Source of the DNA: Alphaproteobacteria bacterium
Lineage (GTDB): Bacteria; Myxococcota_A; UBA796; UBA2385
Assembly: GCA_020632755.1 (NCBI GenBank)
Contig: JACKEY010000005.1
Span: forward strand, 1-64,000
Length of the DNA: 64,000 nt
Reading direction: 5' to 3'
Shown here in pieces: positions 35,875-46,118 of this stretch (the first letter of the stretch is position 1; every line of letters starts with the position of its first letter). The position numbers and the translations under genes were made by a program. Below the pieces are notes generated by a model. That model searched no databases, was not told where the DNA came from, and worked only from the letters and a program-made list of their open reading frames with translations.

Positions 35875-37899
35875 TCAGTCCCGATCCCGCTCGATCTCCA
35901 CCCGCAGGATGCGGTCGCCGGGCTGCATCAGCCGCAGCAGGCCCAGGCCGTCGGTGATGCGCCCGAAGACGGTGTAGCTGCCGTCCAGGTGCGGCTGCGG
36001 GGACAGGGTCACGAACCACTGGCTGCCGCCCGTGTCGGGGCCGGCCAGGGCCATGCCGACGACGCCTTCGTCGTAGGGCACGGGGTTGATCTCGTCGGGG
36101 ATGGTCCAGCCGGGGCCGCCGAAGCCGTCGCCGCGTGGGTCGCCGTCCTGGACCACGAAGTCGGCCACGACGCGGTGCAGGACCAGGCGATCGTAGAAGC
36201 CCTGGTCGGCCAGCCACGCGAAGTTCCACACGGTCAGGGGGGCTTCTTCCGGCAGCAGGTCGATGCGGATCTCGCCGCGGTTGGTGAACACCCGAGCGCC
36301 CTGGATCGACCGCACCAGGTCGAGGTCGACCGAGTGCAGGCCGTGCATGCTCGGGTGGGTCTCGACGCCGAGGGTGGCGGCCAGGTTGGCGACGGCCGCC
36401 CGCACGCTGGCGTCCGGGTGGCTGGCCAGCCGCTCCAGCTGGGCGCGGAGCTCGGTGTCGTGGCGCAGGGGCGGGTTGGGGTGTCCCTCGTAGCGGGCGG
36501 CCAGGGCCTCGGCAGCGGCGCGCAGCAGCTCGGGTTCGTCGGACTGGAGCAGGGCGCCCCGGAGCGGCTCTTCGACCCGCGGGGCGGGGTTCGTGGTGAG
36601 GTGCTCGGCCGCGACGGCCGCCACGATGGGATCGAAGGCGTCGAGGAGGGGGACGAGCTGTTCGGGCTGGGGCTCGCGCTGCACGAGGGCGAGGGCCGCG
36701 GCCGTGCGGACGAGGCGCTCGCCGTCCTGGGACGCGAGGGTCACGAGCTGGTCGAGATCGGTGACCCCGTCGACCGCGGCCGCACGGATGCGGGTGGGCA
36801 TGGACAGGGCCAGGTAGGGCGCCGGGTCGTCGAGCTCGCCGCGGGCGCCCAGGGCCTGGAGGGCGGTCGCGGCTTCGATCAGCCGGGGGTCGCCCCGGGT
36901 CTGCATGGCTTCGTCGGCTTCCTGGGTCGCGCCGGCGTCGACGATGGGCTGCAGCAGGGCGCGGGCGTCGAGCGCGGGCACGGCCCCGACGGCGGTGATG
37001 GCTTCGCGCCGGACGCCACGGTCGGGGTCGGCGAGCAGGGCATCGACCCCGCCCCAGCCCGTGCGCGCGGCGGCGCGGGCGGCGGCGACCCGGACCCCGG
37101 CGGCTTCGTCGCGGGCGGCACGCTGCAGCAGCTGGTCGAGGTCTTCGGGGGCCTGGTCCAGGCCGGCGGCGGCGCGCACCAGGAAGGCGCGCACTACCGG
37201 GTCCCAGTCCGCACCGGCGCGCCGGCGGAGCTCGCGGGCCCGGTGGGCCGGCAGGACGGTGACCCCGCCGCGCGCCAGGGCGAAGGCGGCGCCCTGGCGG
37301 GTCGCGGGGTCCAGCCGCTGCAGCACGTCCAGCAGCGCTTCCGTGACGACGGTCTCTTTCGCGCCGGGCACGTCGCGCATCGCCAGGCGACCGACCGCGC
37401 GGGCGGCGGCCGCCGACTCGGGGCTGGCCCCCGGGGTGCGCAGGGCGCCGAGCAGGGCCGGGACCACCGCGGCATCGCCTTGCTTGCCCAGGGCTTCCAG
37501 CAGGCGGGACCGCACGGCCGGGTCGGGCTCGTCGGGCAGCCGGTCCAGGGCCAGCGGGGCGCCGCCGGGCGTCTGGCCCAGGGCGAAGGCCACCTCGGCG
37601 CGCACTTCGACGACCGGGTCGTCGGCCAGCCGGCGCAGTCCGGCCAGGGCCCCGGCGTCGCGCAGCCGGCCGAGCGCCCGCGCGGCCCGGGCGCGGGTCT
37701 CTGCGTCGGGATGCTCGACGAAGTCGGCCAGGGCGGAGGGCGGCAGGCGCAGCGCCTCGATCAGCAGGATGGCCTGCGCATCGGTGTCGCCGATGCCGGC
37801 GGCTTCCGCCGGGCGCGGCAGCTCGGTCGGCGCCGGGTCCACGTCTCCGGCCCGGACGGGGAGGCTCTGCAGGGCGATGGAGAGGAGGAGGGGCAGCAC
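35875..37899 (-). CDS. HEAT-repeat protein with C-terminal cyclophilin-type peptidyl-prolyl isomerase
   Basis: The 674-residue protein has an N-terminal signal-like segment (VLPLLLSIALQSLPVRA, GTG start). HEAT/PBS-lyase-type helical repeats span about residues 40-510 (ALGRLRDAGALAGLRRLADDP, ALGQTPGG and similar units). The C-terminal cyclophilin domain (about 515-674) keeps the active-site region FYDRLVLHRVVADFVVQDGDP, GMALAGPDTGGSQWFVTL and HLDGSYTVFGRITDG. It should catalyse cis-trans isomerisation of Xaa-Pro bonds in the periplasm, with the HEAT array as a client-binding scaffold. It diverges from the persulfide dioxygenase-like gene. Confidence 0.87.
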   Translation of the reverse strand: MLPLLLSIALQSLPVRAGDVDPAPTELPRPAEAAGIGDTDAQAILLIEALRLPPSALADFVEHPDAETRARAARALGRLRDAGALAGLRRLADDPVVEVRAEVAFALGQTPGGAPLALDRLPDEPDPAVRSRLLEALGKQGDAAVVPALLGALRTPGASPESAAAARAVGRLAMRDVPGAKETVVTEALLDVLQRLDPATRQGAAFALARGGVTVLPAHRARELRRRAGADWDPVVRAFLVRAAAGLDQAPEDLDQLLQRAARDEAAGVRVAAARAAARTGWGGVDALLADPDRGVRREAITAVGAVPALDARALLQPIVDAGATQEADEAMQTRGDPRLIEAATALQALGARGELDDPAPYLALSMPTRIRAAAVDGVTDLDQLVTLASQDGERLVRTAAALALVQREPQPEQLVPLLDAFDPIVAAVAAEHLTTNPAPRVEEPLRGALLQSDEPELLRAAAEALAARYEGHPNPPLRHDTELRAQLERLASHPDASVRAAVANLAATLGVETHPSMHGLHSVDLDLVRSIQGARVFTNRGEIRIDLLPEEAPLTVWNFAWLADQGFYDRLVLHRVVADFVVQDGDPRGDGFGGPGWTIPDEINPVPYDEGVVGMALAGPDTGGSQWFVTLSPQPHLDGSYTVFGRITDGLGLLRLMQPGDRILRVEIERDRD

Positions 37900-37922
37900 G
37901 TTCCACCGGGAGTGCGGCGCAT

Positions 37923-37929
37923 CCTATCC
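37923..37929 (-). promoter_or_regulatory. possible -10 element of cyclophilin gene
   Basis: Minus strand reads GGATAGGATG, containing TAGGAT, identical to the -10 consensus of GC-rich actinobacteria, about 24 bases before the GTG at 37899. No clear -35 is seen. Confidence 0.4.
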
Positions 37930-38026
37930 GACGGGCCCGGAGCGACGAGGACCGGGGCGAAGCCGATGCCTGTGCCATTTGGCCCGCGCCCGTGCGAATC
38001 GGCGCAGACCCCGCACTCTTCGGGGC

Positions 38027-38042
38027 TGGCACGTGGTGTGCA
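38027..38042 (+). promoter_or_regulatory. sigma-54 (RpoN) -24/-12 promoter
   Basis: TGGCACGTGGTGTGCA matches the sigma-54 consensus TGGCACG-N4-TTGCA with one mismatch (G for the first T of TTGC) and exact GG-to-GC spacing. Transcription should begin near 38053, about 40 bases before the ATG at 38093. A hairpin CCCCG-N7-CGGGG sits just upstream at about 38010-38025. Such promoters need an enhancer-binding activator; none is encoded nearby. Confidence 0.6.
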
Positions 38043-38092
38043 TAGGGAACGGGCATCCGGACGACACACGTCCTCTCGACCTGGAGCCCCCC

Positions 38093-38998
<906 letters not shown>

Positions 38999-39008
38999 GC
39001 TTCGTCTT

Positions 39009-39044
39009 CCCGGGTCCCCCCCGCACGGGGTGATGGGACCCGGG
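39009..39044 (+). terminator. strong hairpin after persulfide dioxygenase gene
   Basis: CCCGGGTCC (39009-39017) pairs perfectly with GGACCCGGG (39036-39044), with an inner CCCC-GCAC-GGGG stem. It begins 10 bases after the stop at 38998. No T-run follows. Confidence 0.6.
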
Positions 39045-39063
39045 AGGGCCTGCGGAGCCCGCC

Positions 39064-39153
39064 GGCCGGGGAGAAGGGGACACCTTCCCGGCCGTCGGGC
39101 CCGCACTTGCGACCCCGGGTGCTCCCCACTGGGAACGAGCGGCGCCCGGGGTC
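39064..39153. other. two further strong hairpins in the 224-base gap
   Basis: GGCCGG (39064-39069) and GAAGG (39073-39077) pair with CCTTC and CCGGCC (39083-39093). Then GACCCCGGG (39111-39119) pairs with CCCGGGGTC (39145-39153). With the hairpin at 39009 this gives three stable structures in 150 bases. No open reading frame of interest lies here. Confidence 0.5.
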
Positions 39154-39207
39154 CTCCCGTCTCGGGCCCGTGCGGCGCTGCGCCCGTGGTGGACCCCCGG
39201 CGGGCCC

Positions 39208-39216
39208 GATTAGACC
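39208..39216 (+). promoter_or_regulatory. possible -10 element giving near-leaderless tilS transcript
   Basis: GATTAGACC ends 6 bases before the ATG at 39223. If TTAGAC is the -10 box, the transcript would start at about the initiation codon. No Shine-Dalgarno sequence is visible. Confidence 0.3.
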
Positions 39217-39222
39217 GGCGGC

Positions 39223-40704
39223 ATGTCTGCTCCGTCCCCGCCCGGCCGCGCCGAGCTCGTCGACCGCCTGGCCCGCACCCGCAGCCGCGGCCAGATCAAG
39301 GCCCTGGGCGCCGACGCCGACGCCGACGACGCCCTGCGCGCCGCGCTCGTCGCCCTGGCCCAGGAGCGGGGCGTGGACGACGCGGCGGACCTGTCCGGCA
39401 AGACCCTGGTCCGGCGGCTGCTGGCCCGCGAAGACGCCGCCCGGGTCCGTCGCAACCCGATCCACCGCGACGAGGCCTTCACCTGCGCCTGGTGCGGCGC
39501 GGCCGTGCCCCAGGGCGGGCGCATGGTGCGGGACCACTGCCCGCGCTGCCTGCGCAGCCTGCACGTGGACCGGGTGCCCGGCGACCGGGCCGCGGACTGT
39601 GGCGGCGTGCTGCAGCCGGTCGGCCTGGAGCTGGCCGGCGGGCAGGTGACCATCGCTCACCGCTGCGACTGCTGCGGGCACGAAGCCCGCGTGCGGGCCC
39701 ATCCCGACGACGACGTGCCGCCCGGGCTGGACCCCGCCAGCCTGCCGCCGGCGGGCGCCCACCGGGCGGGCGGCCGGGCGCGCACCCTGCCCCGACGGGT
39801 GCTGGAGCAGATCCGCTCCCAGCGGCTGTGGCAGCCGGGCGACACCGTGCTGGTCGCGGTCAGCGGCGGGCTGGACTCGACCGTGCTGCTCGAGCTGCTG
39901 TGGCGGACCCGCGACGCCCACGGCGGTGTGCTGTCGGTGCTCACCGTGGACCATGGGCTTCGTCCCGATTCCGGTCAGGATGTGGCGCACGTTCTGGAAC
40001 ACGCGAGACGGCTGGCAGTGCCATTTCGCACGGTGGCGCTCGATCTCGCACGGGGACCCGACCTGTACGCCCGGGCCCGCGCGGCCCGCCGGGCGGCGCT
40101 GGTGGGCGAGGGGACCCACCGGATCGCCACGGCGCACCACCGGGACGACCAGGCCGAGACGGTGCTGCAGCGCCTGGCGTCGGGCAGCGGCGGCACGGGG
40201 CTCGCGGCCATGCGGTCCCTCGACCCGCCCTGGTGCCGGCCGCTGCTGCGCGAGCCCCGCGAGGTGCTGCGTGCCTGGGCCGAGGCGGAGGGGCTGGCCT
40301 GGCGCGACGATCCCAGCAACCCGTCCAGCCAGCGGGGGCGGCTGCGTGGCCTGCTGGACGGCCTGGAGGCAGAGCTGCGCGAGGGCGCCCGCGCCGGACT
40401 GGCCCGCAGCGCGGCGCTGCTCGCCCGCGACGATGCCTTCCTGGAGGCGCTCGTCGACCGGACAGACGGCCTGTGGCAGGACGACGGGCTGTCGGTCGCC
40501 GTGCTCTCGACCCTCGACCCTTCGCTGCAGGCGCGGGCCCTGCGCCGGCTGGCGCCCGCTGCCGCGGCGGCGCCGATCGGCCAGGTCCTCATGGCCCTCG
40601 AAGACGCGGCGCAGGAGGACGGCCAGCTGCCGGACGGCTGGGCGGTCGACCTGGGCGGCGCGCGCCGGCTCGTGGTGGACGGTCGGGTGCTGCGGGTCGG
40701 GTAG
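39223..40704 (+). CDS. tilS: tRNA(Ile)-lysidine synthase fused to N-terminal RNHCP zinc domain
   Basis: The 493-residue protein has two parts. Residues about 78-170 are an RNHCP-type domain: C88-x2-C91, then the signature (here RDHCPRCL, C106 and C109), LHVDRVPGDRAADCGGVLQP and a final CDCCG. Residues about 195-493 are TilS: the PP-loop VAVSGGLDSTVLLELL, TVDHGLRPDS, TAHHRDDQAETVLQRL and GLAAMRSLDPPWCRPLL. TilS attaches lysine to C34 of the CAU tRNA to make an AUA-reading tRNA-Ile and is essential in most bacteria. I know RNHCP as a free-standing small protein, so this fusion is unusual. The TilS C-terminal domain seems shortened. Confidence 0.85.
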   Translation: MSAPSPPGRAELVDRLARTRSRGQIKALGADADADDALRAALVALAQERGVDDAADLSGKTLVRRLLAREDAARVRRNPIHRDEAFTCAWCGAAVPQGGRMVRDHCPRCLRSLHVDRVPGDRAADCGGVLQPVGLELAGGQVTIAHRCDCCGHEARVRAHPDDDVPPGLDPASLPPAGAHRAGGRARTLPRRVLEQIRSQRLWQPGDTVLVAVSGGLDSTVLLELLWRTRDAHGGVLSVLTVDHGLRPDSGQDVAHVLEHARRLAVPFRTVALDLARGPDLYARARAARRAALVGEGTHRIATAHHRDDQAETVLQRLASGSGGTGLAAMRSLDPPWCRPLLREPREVLRAWAEAEGLAWRDDPSNPSSQRGRLRGLLDGLEAELREGARAGLARSAALLARDDAFLEALVDRTDGLWQDDGLSVAVLSTLDPSLQARALRRLAPAAAAAPIGQVLMALEDAAQEDGQLPDGWAVDLGGARRLVVDGRVLRVG

Positions 40705-40707
40705 GGC

Positions 40708-42480
40708 TCAGCCGCCGTTGTCCTGCACGACGACCGTGCCGCCGATGTCCGCGATGCCGGCGACCAGGGCCTCGGCGGTGTCGTCGCCCAGCGACGGATT
40801 GTCGGAGATCCGCACGTTGCCGGTGACCCGCTCCAGGGACCCCAGGCCATCGAGATCTTGCAGGCTGTCGTTGAACCGCACGGTCAGATCCCCGCTCACC
40901 CGGGTCAAGGCGCCGAGCCCGTCCAGGCTCTCGAGCCCCGCGTTGTGGGCGATCAGCAGGTCCCCGCCCACCTCGGTCAGCGCGTCCAGGCCCAGCAGGT
41001 CGGTCAGGCCGTCGTTGCCGTAGGTGTCCTCGTCGATGCCGATGTAGCCGATGTACAGACCGCCTCCGCGCACACGCTGCAGGCGGCCGAGCTCGGCCAG
41101 GGACGTGAGCCCGCCCTGCATCACGAAGGACCCCGAGACCTCGCGCAGCGACTCCAGGCCGTCGAGCCGGGTCAGCAGGCGCTCGTCGATGTGGATGCCT
41201 TCGCCCACCGTCTCCAGCGCGTGCAGGCCGTCCAGCGACGTCATGCCGTCGTTCTCGTAGATGCCCACGAAGCCGGGGAGCTCCGTGATGCCGTCGAGGC
41301 CGCCGAGGCGCTCGAGCCCGTGGTTCTCGCGCACGGTGAGCGAGTCGAGCCCGACGAGAGCGGAGAGGCCGGAGAGGTCGCGCAGGCGAGGGTTCAGGAG
41401 GAGGTCGACGAAGTCGAGGGAGGCCAGTCGGTCGACGCCGTGGAGGGTCTCGAGCTTCGAGTTCTCCCAGAGCTCCAGGCCGTGGGCGCGCTCCAGGGCG
41501 CCGAGGCCGTCGAGGGAGGAGACCGCCGTCCCGCGCAGGGTGATGGTGCCGCCCACCTCCTGCAGGGCGTCGAGGCCGTGCAGCGACGAGACCGAGCCGT
41601 CGGTGATGTACAGCTGCCCGCCGATGTGGGTGACCGACGACAGCGGCGACAGGTCGCTCACACCGCCCCAGTTGAGATCGACGTTGCCGATGACCCGTGT
41701 GACGCCTTCGAGGCCCGAGAGTGAAGGCACGCCCGCCAGGCTCAGGCCGCCGAGCTCGGTGACGCCCTCCAGCCCCTCCAGGGACCCGAGCGGCGTGCCT
41801 TGCACCCCGATGCCCTGCTCCAGGCGGGTGAGTCCCTCGAGCCCGTGCAGGCTCGTCAGGTAGGGCACCTGGTACAGCGACAGGCCGCCGAGCTGCTCCA
41901 GTCCGGACAGGGGCTCCAGGCTGTCGACGTCCAGGTAGCCCAGCGCCAGCAACCCCTCGATCCTGCGCAGCCCCTCCAGCCCTGCGAGCGACGGCGGCGC
42001 CAGCATGTTCAGGCGCAGGCCCCCGCCGATCTCGCACAGGCCGTCGAGCCCGTCGAGGGTCGTCAGCGAGGGCGTCAGGCCGATCTCGACGCTGCCGTCG
42101 ACCCGGGACAGCCCCTCGAGCCCGTGCAGGCTCGGGATCGCGGTGCCCCAGACGGTCAGGTCGCCCGAGACCGCCCGGACGCAGCGCAGGTCGAGCAGGT
42201 CGCGGTCCGAGGGGTCCTCGCCGGGCCAGCTGCCGTCGCCGATCGACAGGCTGCCGTCGATGTCGACGGTGCCGGAACCGTCGCAGAACCCGACCAGGTC
42301 GGCGTCGGTCAGATCGCCGCGCCAGACCCGATCCGGCTCGGCCAGCAGCGCGTCGCAGCCCCCGACCTCGACGGTCTCCGAGGTGCCGCCGCTGTCCTCA
42401 CCCGCTGCGCCGTCGCCTTTGTCCGCACAGCCCCACACACCCACCACAGCCAGGAGCCACCGCCCCGACCTGTCGCGCAT
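40708..42480 (-). CDS. leucine-rich repeat lipoprotein (receptor L-domain-like)
   Basis: The 590-residue lipoprotein has the signal MRDRSGRWLLAVVGVWGC and an acidic linker (ADKGDGAAGEDSGG). From about residue 60 to the end it is built of some twenty irregular repeats of about 23-25 residues with the pattern S-L-x-G-L-E-x-L-x-x-V-x-G-x-L-x-I (for example SLHGLEGLTRLEQGIGVQG, SLDGLHALETVGEGIHI), like receptor L-domain/LRR proteins. It probably binds protein or glycan ligands at the surface. It is convergent with tilS, with stops 3 bases apart. Confidence 0.82.
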   Translation of the reverse strand: MRDRSGRWLLAVVGVWGCADKGDGAAGEDSGGTSETVEVGGCDALLAEPDRVWRGDLTDADLVGFCDGSGTVDIDGSLSIGDGSWPGEDPSDRDLLDLRCVRAVSGDLTVWGTAIPSLHGLEGLSRVDGSVEIGLTPSLTTLDGLDGLCEIGGGLRLNMLAPPSLAGLEGLRRIEGLLALGYLDVDSLEPLSGLEQLGGLSLYQVPYLTSLHGLEGLTRLEQGIGVQGTPLGSLEGLEGVTELGGLSLAGVPSLSGLEGVTRVIGNVDLNWGGVSDLSPLSSVTHIGGQLYITDGSVSSLHGLDALQEVGGTITLRGTAVSSLDGLGALERAHGLELWENSKLETLHGVDRLASLDFVDLLLNPRLRDLSGLSALVGLDSLTVRENHGLERLGGLDGITELPGFVGIYENDGMTSLDGLHALETVGEGIHIDERLLTRLDGLESLREVSGSFVMQGGLTSLAELGRLQRVRGGGLYIGYIGIDEDTYGNDGLTDLLGLDALTEVGGDLLIAHNAGLESLDGLGALTRVSGDLTVRFNDSLQDLDGLGSLERVTGNVRISDNPSLGDDTAEALVAGIADIGGTVVVQDNGG

Positions 42481-42531
42481 GTCCGTCTCTGGCCTCCGTG
42501 TGCCCAGCGTGTGGGCCGGCCCAGGCGCAGT

Positions 42532-43971
<1,440 letters not shown>

Positions 43972-43985
43972 GCTGCGTCCGTGGG

Positions 43986-44034
43986 GCTAGCGGTGCTAGA
44001 TACCTGACACCGTGAGGCGGCTAGCGGCGCTAGC
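43986..44034. repeat. CTAGC-N3-GCTAG palindrome pair, pdxJ/nnrD locus
   Basis: Two copies of the palindrome lie at 43987-43999 and 44021-44033. They match the elements at 20-102, and the first has the same GTGGGG flank as the copy at 20. The second copy contains the TAG stop codon of pdxJ. The two could pair with each other except for two central bases. Confidence 0.65.
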
Positions 44035-44830
44035 CTGGATGCCGGATGATGGTGATGAGATCCCGCACCGCCGTGTCCAGGCCGACGAAGACCGCCCGAC
44101 TGATGATGCTGTGCCCGATGTTGTACTCGACCACCTCGGGCACCTCGGCGACCATCCTCGGCAGGTTGTGGTGGGTCAGCCCATGCCCGGCGGCGAGCTC
44201 GAGTCCGCCCTGCACCGCCACCCGGCTGGCGGTGGCCAGGCGCACCAGCTCGCGGCCCTGGGCGGCGTGGTCGCCGTGCGCTTCGGCGTAGGCGGCGGTG
44301 TTGAGCTCGATCATGTCGACGCCGACGTCGGCCAGGGCCTGGGCGGCCTCGACCTGGGCGGTGTCGGGATCGATGAACAGGCTCACGGCGATGCCGGCGG
44401 CGGCCATGCCCGCGGACACCTCGCGGACCAGGGCGCCGTGGGTGACGACGTCCAGGCCGCCCTCGGTCGTGATCTCCTCGGCCCGCTCGGCGACCAGGGT
44501 CACGCGGTGGCGCCGGGGGTCCCCCGGGCGTCGGGCCAGCTCGCGGTGGGCGATGGCGACCATCTCGTCGGTGGGGGCCATCTCGACGTTGAGCAGGGTC
44601 TGCACGGCGGCCCGCAGGCGGGGCAGGTCGTGGTCCTGGATGTGGCGGCGATCCACCCGCAGGTGGCAGGTGATCTGGTCGGCGCCGGCCTGCTCGGCCT
44701 GGATCGCAGCCGCGACCGGGTCCGGGTAGCGCTCGCGCCGGGCCTGCCGGATGGTCGCGACGTGGTCGATGTTGACGCCCAGCCGGCGCAAGACGGCGGG
44801 CCCGGCGGTGAGGGGAGACTCGGTGCTCAT
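44030..44830 (-). CDS. pdxJ: pyridoxine 5'-phosphate synthase
   Basis: The 266-residue TIM-barrel protein shows the PdxJ hallmarks: LGVNIDHVATIRQARR at the N-terminus, ITCHLRVDRRHIQDHDL, NVEMAPTDEM, TLVAERAEEITTEGGLDV, SLFIDPD, ELNTAAYAEA, AGHGLTHHNL and VEYNIGHSIISRAVFVGL. It condenses 1-deoxyxylulose 5-phosphate with 3-amino-2-oxopropyl phosphate to pyridoxine phosphate, the last ring-forming step of DXP-dependent vitamin B6 synthesis. Its ATG overlaps the glmM stop (ATGA). The TAG stop lies inside a palindromic repeat. Confidence 0.97.
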   Translation of the reverse strand: MSTESPLTAGPAVLRRLGVNIDHVATIRQARRERYPDPVAAAIQAEQAGADQITCHLRVDRRHIQDHDLPRLRAAVQTLLNVEMAPTDEMVAIAHRELARRPGDPRRHRVTLVAERAEEITTEGGLDVVTHGALVREVSAGMAAAGIAVSLFIDPDTAQVEAAQALADVGVDMIELNTAAYAEAHGDHAAQGRELVRLATASRVAVQGGLELAAGHGLTHHNLPRMVAEVPEVVEYNIGHSIISRAVFVGLDTAVRDLITIIRHPG

Positions 44831-46098
44831 GTCAGCTCCTGGCGGATGCACGCGACGTGGTGGGCGGCCAGGTCGGCATCCCGTGCCTCGACCATGATGC
44901 GCACCACCGGCTCGGTCCCCGAGTACCGCACCACGACCCGAAGTCCAGCCCCGCGGGCAGCCTGCACGCTGGTCAGCGCGTCCAGATCGCGGCGGGGGCC
45001 CTCGGCCGGCACCTTGGAGCCGGCCTGGGGCCAGCGGGTCCAGCCGTCGCGCGGCAGGGGCAGCCGGGGGCGTCCCTCGGCGTCGGCGTGCCGGGCCAGC
45101 ACGGCCAGGGCGGTGTACAGCCCGCAGCTGGTCGGAGGGCCACCCGCCAGCAGCATGTGGCCGCTGGGCTCGCCGCCGATCCGGGCGCCGTGCTCGGCCA
45201 TCGCCATGGCCACGAAGCGGTCGCCCACGGGGGCGCGCACCAGGCGGCCGCCGAGCGCTCCGTCCAGCCCGGCGTTGCTCATCACGGTGCCCACCACGGG
45301 GCCGCCGTCGTCGAGCAGCCACAGCAGATCGTCGCCGTCCAGCCCCTGTCCGTCCGCGTCGACCAGCTGCAGGCGGTCGCCGTCGCCATCCAGGCAGATG
45401 GCCAGATCGGCGCCCTGCAGGTCGGCAGGCGGGTGCAGGGCCCCGACCCCGTCGTTGATGTTGCGGCCGTCGGGGGCGCAGCCGCGCTCGACGACGGTCG
45501 CGCCCAGGGCCCGCAGCGCCGCCGGACCGCAGGCCGCGGTGGCCCCGTGGGCCCCGTCGAACAGCACGGTCATGCCGTGGAGATCGACCTCGGGCAGCGC
45601 GGCCCGCCACGGCCCCAGCGGGTCGGCCAGGACTGCGACGCGGCCCCCGCCGGGGGCGGGCGGGTCCGAGAGCCGGTCCTGGACCGGGGCCGGGTCGAGC
45701 AGCTTGCCGCCCCCGGGCACCATGACCTTCACGCCGTTGTCCTGCCACGGGTTGTGGCTGGCGGTGAGCATGGCGCCGATCGCTCCCGGTCGGGCCGCGA
45801 CCGCGCAGGACACCGCGGCGGTGGGCATCACGCCGCCGTCGAGCACCACCATGCCGCCGTCCACCAGCCCCGCGATCAGCGCGTCTGCCAGCCGAGGTCC
45901 GCTCTCGCGGGGGTCACGTCCGAGCACCAGCTGGCCGCTGCCGGGGCCTCGGTCAGCGCCGGTCGCCTGCAGGCTGCGCGCCCAGGCGGCGACGGCCCGG
46001 CCGATGCGGCGCATGCCCTCGGCGTCCAGGGGGAAGACGTCGGCGGGGCCGCGGATGCCGTCGGTGCCGAACCGGATGGCGGGGGAGGAGGGGGCCAC
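44827..46098 (-). CDS. glmM: phosphoglucosamine mutase
   Basis: The 423-residue protein has all four signature regions of the family: FGTDGIRG at the start, the phosphoserine loop MLTASHNPWQDNGVK, the metal loop CLDGDGDRLQLVD, the sugar loop GGEPSGH, and the phosphate-binding VVRYSGTEPVVRIMVE. It converts glucosamine-6-phosphate to glucosamine-1-phosphate for UDP-GlcNAc, feeding peptidoglycan and LPS. It starts at GTG with AGGA 8 bases upstream. Linkage to cdaA and cdaR is conserved in many bacteria, where CdaA and GlmM interact. It is slightly shorter than the usual ~445 residues. Confidence 0.96.
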   Translation of the reverse strand: MAPSSPAIRFGTDGIRGPADVFPLDAEGMRRIGRAVAAWARSLQATGADRGPGSGQLVLGRDPRESGPRLADALIAGLVDGGMVVLDGGVMPTAAVSCAVAARPGAIGAMLTASHNPWQDNGVKVMVPGGGKLLDPAPVQDRLSDPPAPGGGRVAVLADPLGPWRAALPEVDLHGMTVLFDGAHGATAACGPAALRALGATVVERGCAPDGRNINDGVGALHPPADLQGADLAICLDGDGDRLQLVDADGQGLDGDDLLWLLDDGGPVVGTVMSNAGLDGALGGRLVRAPVGDRFVAMAMAEHGARIGGEPSGHMLLAGGPPTSCGLYTALAVLARHADAEGRPRLPLPRDGWTRWPQAGSKVPAEGPRRDLDALTSVQAARGAGLRVVVRYSGTEPVVRIMVEARDADLAAHHVACIRQELT

Positions 46099-46118
46099 GG
46101 GAGGTCCTGGGGAGGGGA

